A stretch of DNA of 64,000 nt from NCBI RefSeq assembly GCF_947501425.1, contig NZ_CANMVN010000007.1:221569-285568 (forward strand), in the 5' to 3' direction. Of the stretch, positions 63,924 through 64,000 are shown in pieces. The stretch comes from an uncultured Psychroserpens sp. GTDB taxonomy: Bacteria > Bacteroidota > Bacteroidia > Flavobacteriales > Flavobacteriaceae. Position 1 is the first letter of the stretch. Each line of letters opens with the position of its first letter. A program made the translations under genes and the position numbers. The notes beneath the pieces were generated by a model. That model had not been told where the DNA came from. It worked only from the letters and a program-made list of their open reading frames with translations, and did not search any database.

Positions 63924-64000
63924 TTATCTTTTCAGGGTAAAATGGGCTTTAAATTCTTTACGTGTACCAGTATTAGGTTCATTATACTCTACTACAAACC
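63924..64000 (-). CDS. C-terminal end of a probable T9SS type B (SprB-like) adhesin (partial)
   Basis: Only the last 24 codons are in the window: FVVEYNEPNTGTRKEFKAHF then TLKR and a TAA stop (63924-63926). This resembles the tail of gliding-motility-associated/type B C-terminal domains (a strand, then KEFKAHFTLKR). Its stop lies 8 nt before the PorP/SprF start, a typical SprB-SprF gene order. The rest is outside the window. Confidence 0.65.
   Translation of the reverse strand, partial: FVVEYNEPNTGTRKEFKAHFTLKR

Overview
The window is a chromosomal segment of a low-GC member of the Bacteroidota, most likely a marine Flavobacteriaceae. The evidence is: type IX secretion (T9SS) parts and cargo (a PorG-like DUF6089 protein, a DUF5103 plug-like protein, a PorP/SprF protein, a type A sorting domain and a type B-like C-terminal tail); a sodium-pumping NADH:quinone reductase (nqrABCDEF) with a lipoprotein ApbE; Bacteroidota-style promoters (TTG, 17-23 nt, TAnnTTTG); and flavobacterial gene neighbourhoods such as porG-uppS-bamA-skp-skp-murI. 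No rRNA, CRISPR array, integrase, transposase or replication origin was seen. The content is mainly core genome with a few accessory patches. No non-coding gap exceeds about 300 bases.

Layout. 0-5.3 kb: a minus-strand run with three tandem paralogous exported proteins (carboxypeptidase-regulatory-like N-termini), a DUF6702-type protein and an M1 peptidase. 5.4-8.9 kb: peptidase E, tRNA-Gly(UCC) followed by a decayed second tRNA copy, an acetyltransferase, M15 and M48 metallopeptidases and a secreted ankyrin protein. 9.1-14.1 kb: phosphoglycerate mutase, HAD hydrolase, CoA-transferase/hydrolase, methionine aminopeptidase and a methyltransferase. 14.1-25.3 kb: an energy-metabolism neighbourhood with apbE, two small conserved proteins of uncertain role, a DUF4846 protein, an M28 peptidase, a cupin lipoprotein and the six-gene nqr operon. 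25.4-32 kb: T9SS plug, a divergent cysteine dioxygenase/PLP-decarboxylase pair (predicted hypotaurine synthesis), apaG, a DUF6695-like protein and pruA. 32-38.7 kb: a T9SS-secreted lipase-like protein, a LysE exporter, a DUF2797 protein, a GH3-family adenylating enzyme and a PD40 propeller protein. 38.9-42.4 kb: clpX, clpP and tig. 42.5-46.3 kb: accessory patch with a HExxH lipoprotein, a secreted partner, a holin-like membrane protein and a MORN/YwqK-repeat protein ending in a TonB C-terminal domain. 46.4-56.8 kb: esterase, pdxJ, CBS protein, nadK, porG, uppS, bamA, two skp genes, murI and a gamma-carbonic anhydrase. 56.9-62.7 kb: a LytTR regulator with a TPR sensor kinase, facing a SIMPL/rhodanese/vWA run. 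62.7-64 kb: a structured intergenic element, a PorP/SprF gene and the last codons of a probable SprB-like adhesin.

How the parts fit. NqrA-F pumps Na+ and needs ApbE to attach FMN to NqrB and NqrC. PorG, plug, BamA, Skp and SprF belong to the outer-membrane assembly and secretion machinery, and UppS and MurI supply envelope precursors. ClpXP and trigger factor handle protein folding and turnover. Cysteine dioxygenase plus the decarboxylase would turn cysteine into hypotaurine. Three convergent gene pairs (at about 11.15, 14.14 and 26.73 kb) share a TTAA in which both stop codons overlap, so they leave no room for terminators.

Functions come from motif and family recognition by eye. No database search was run.
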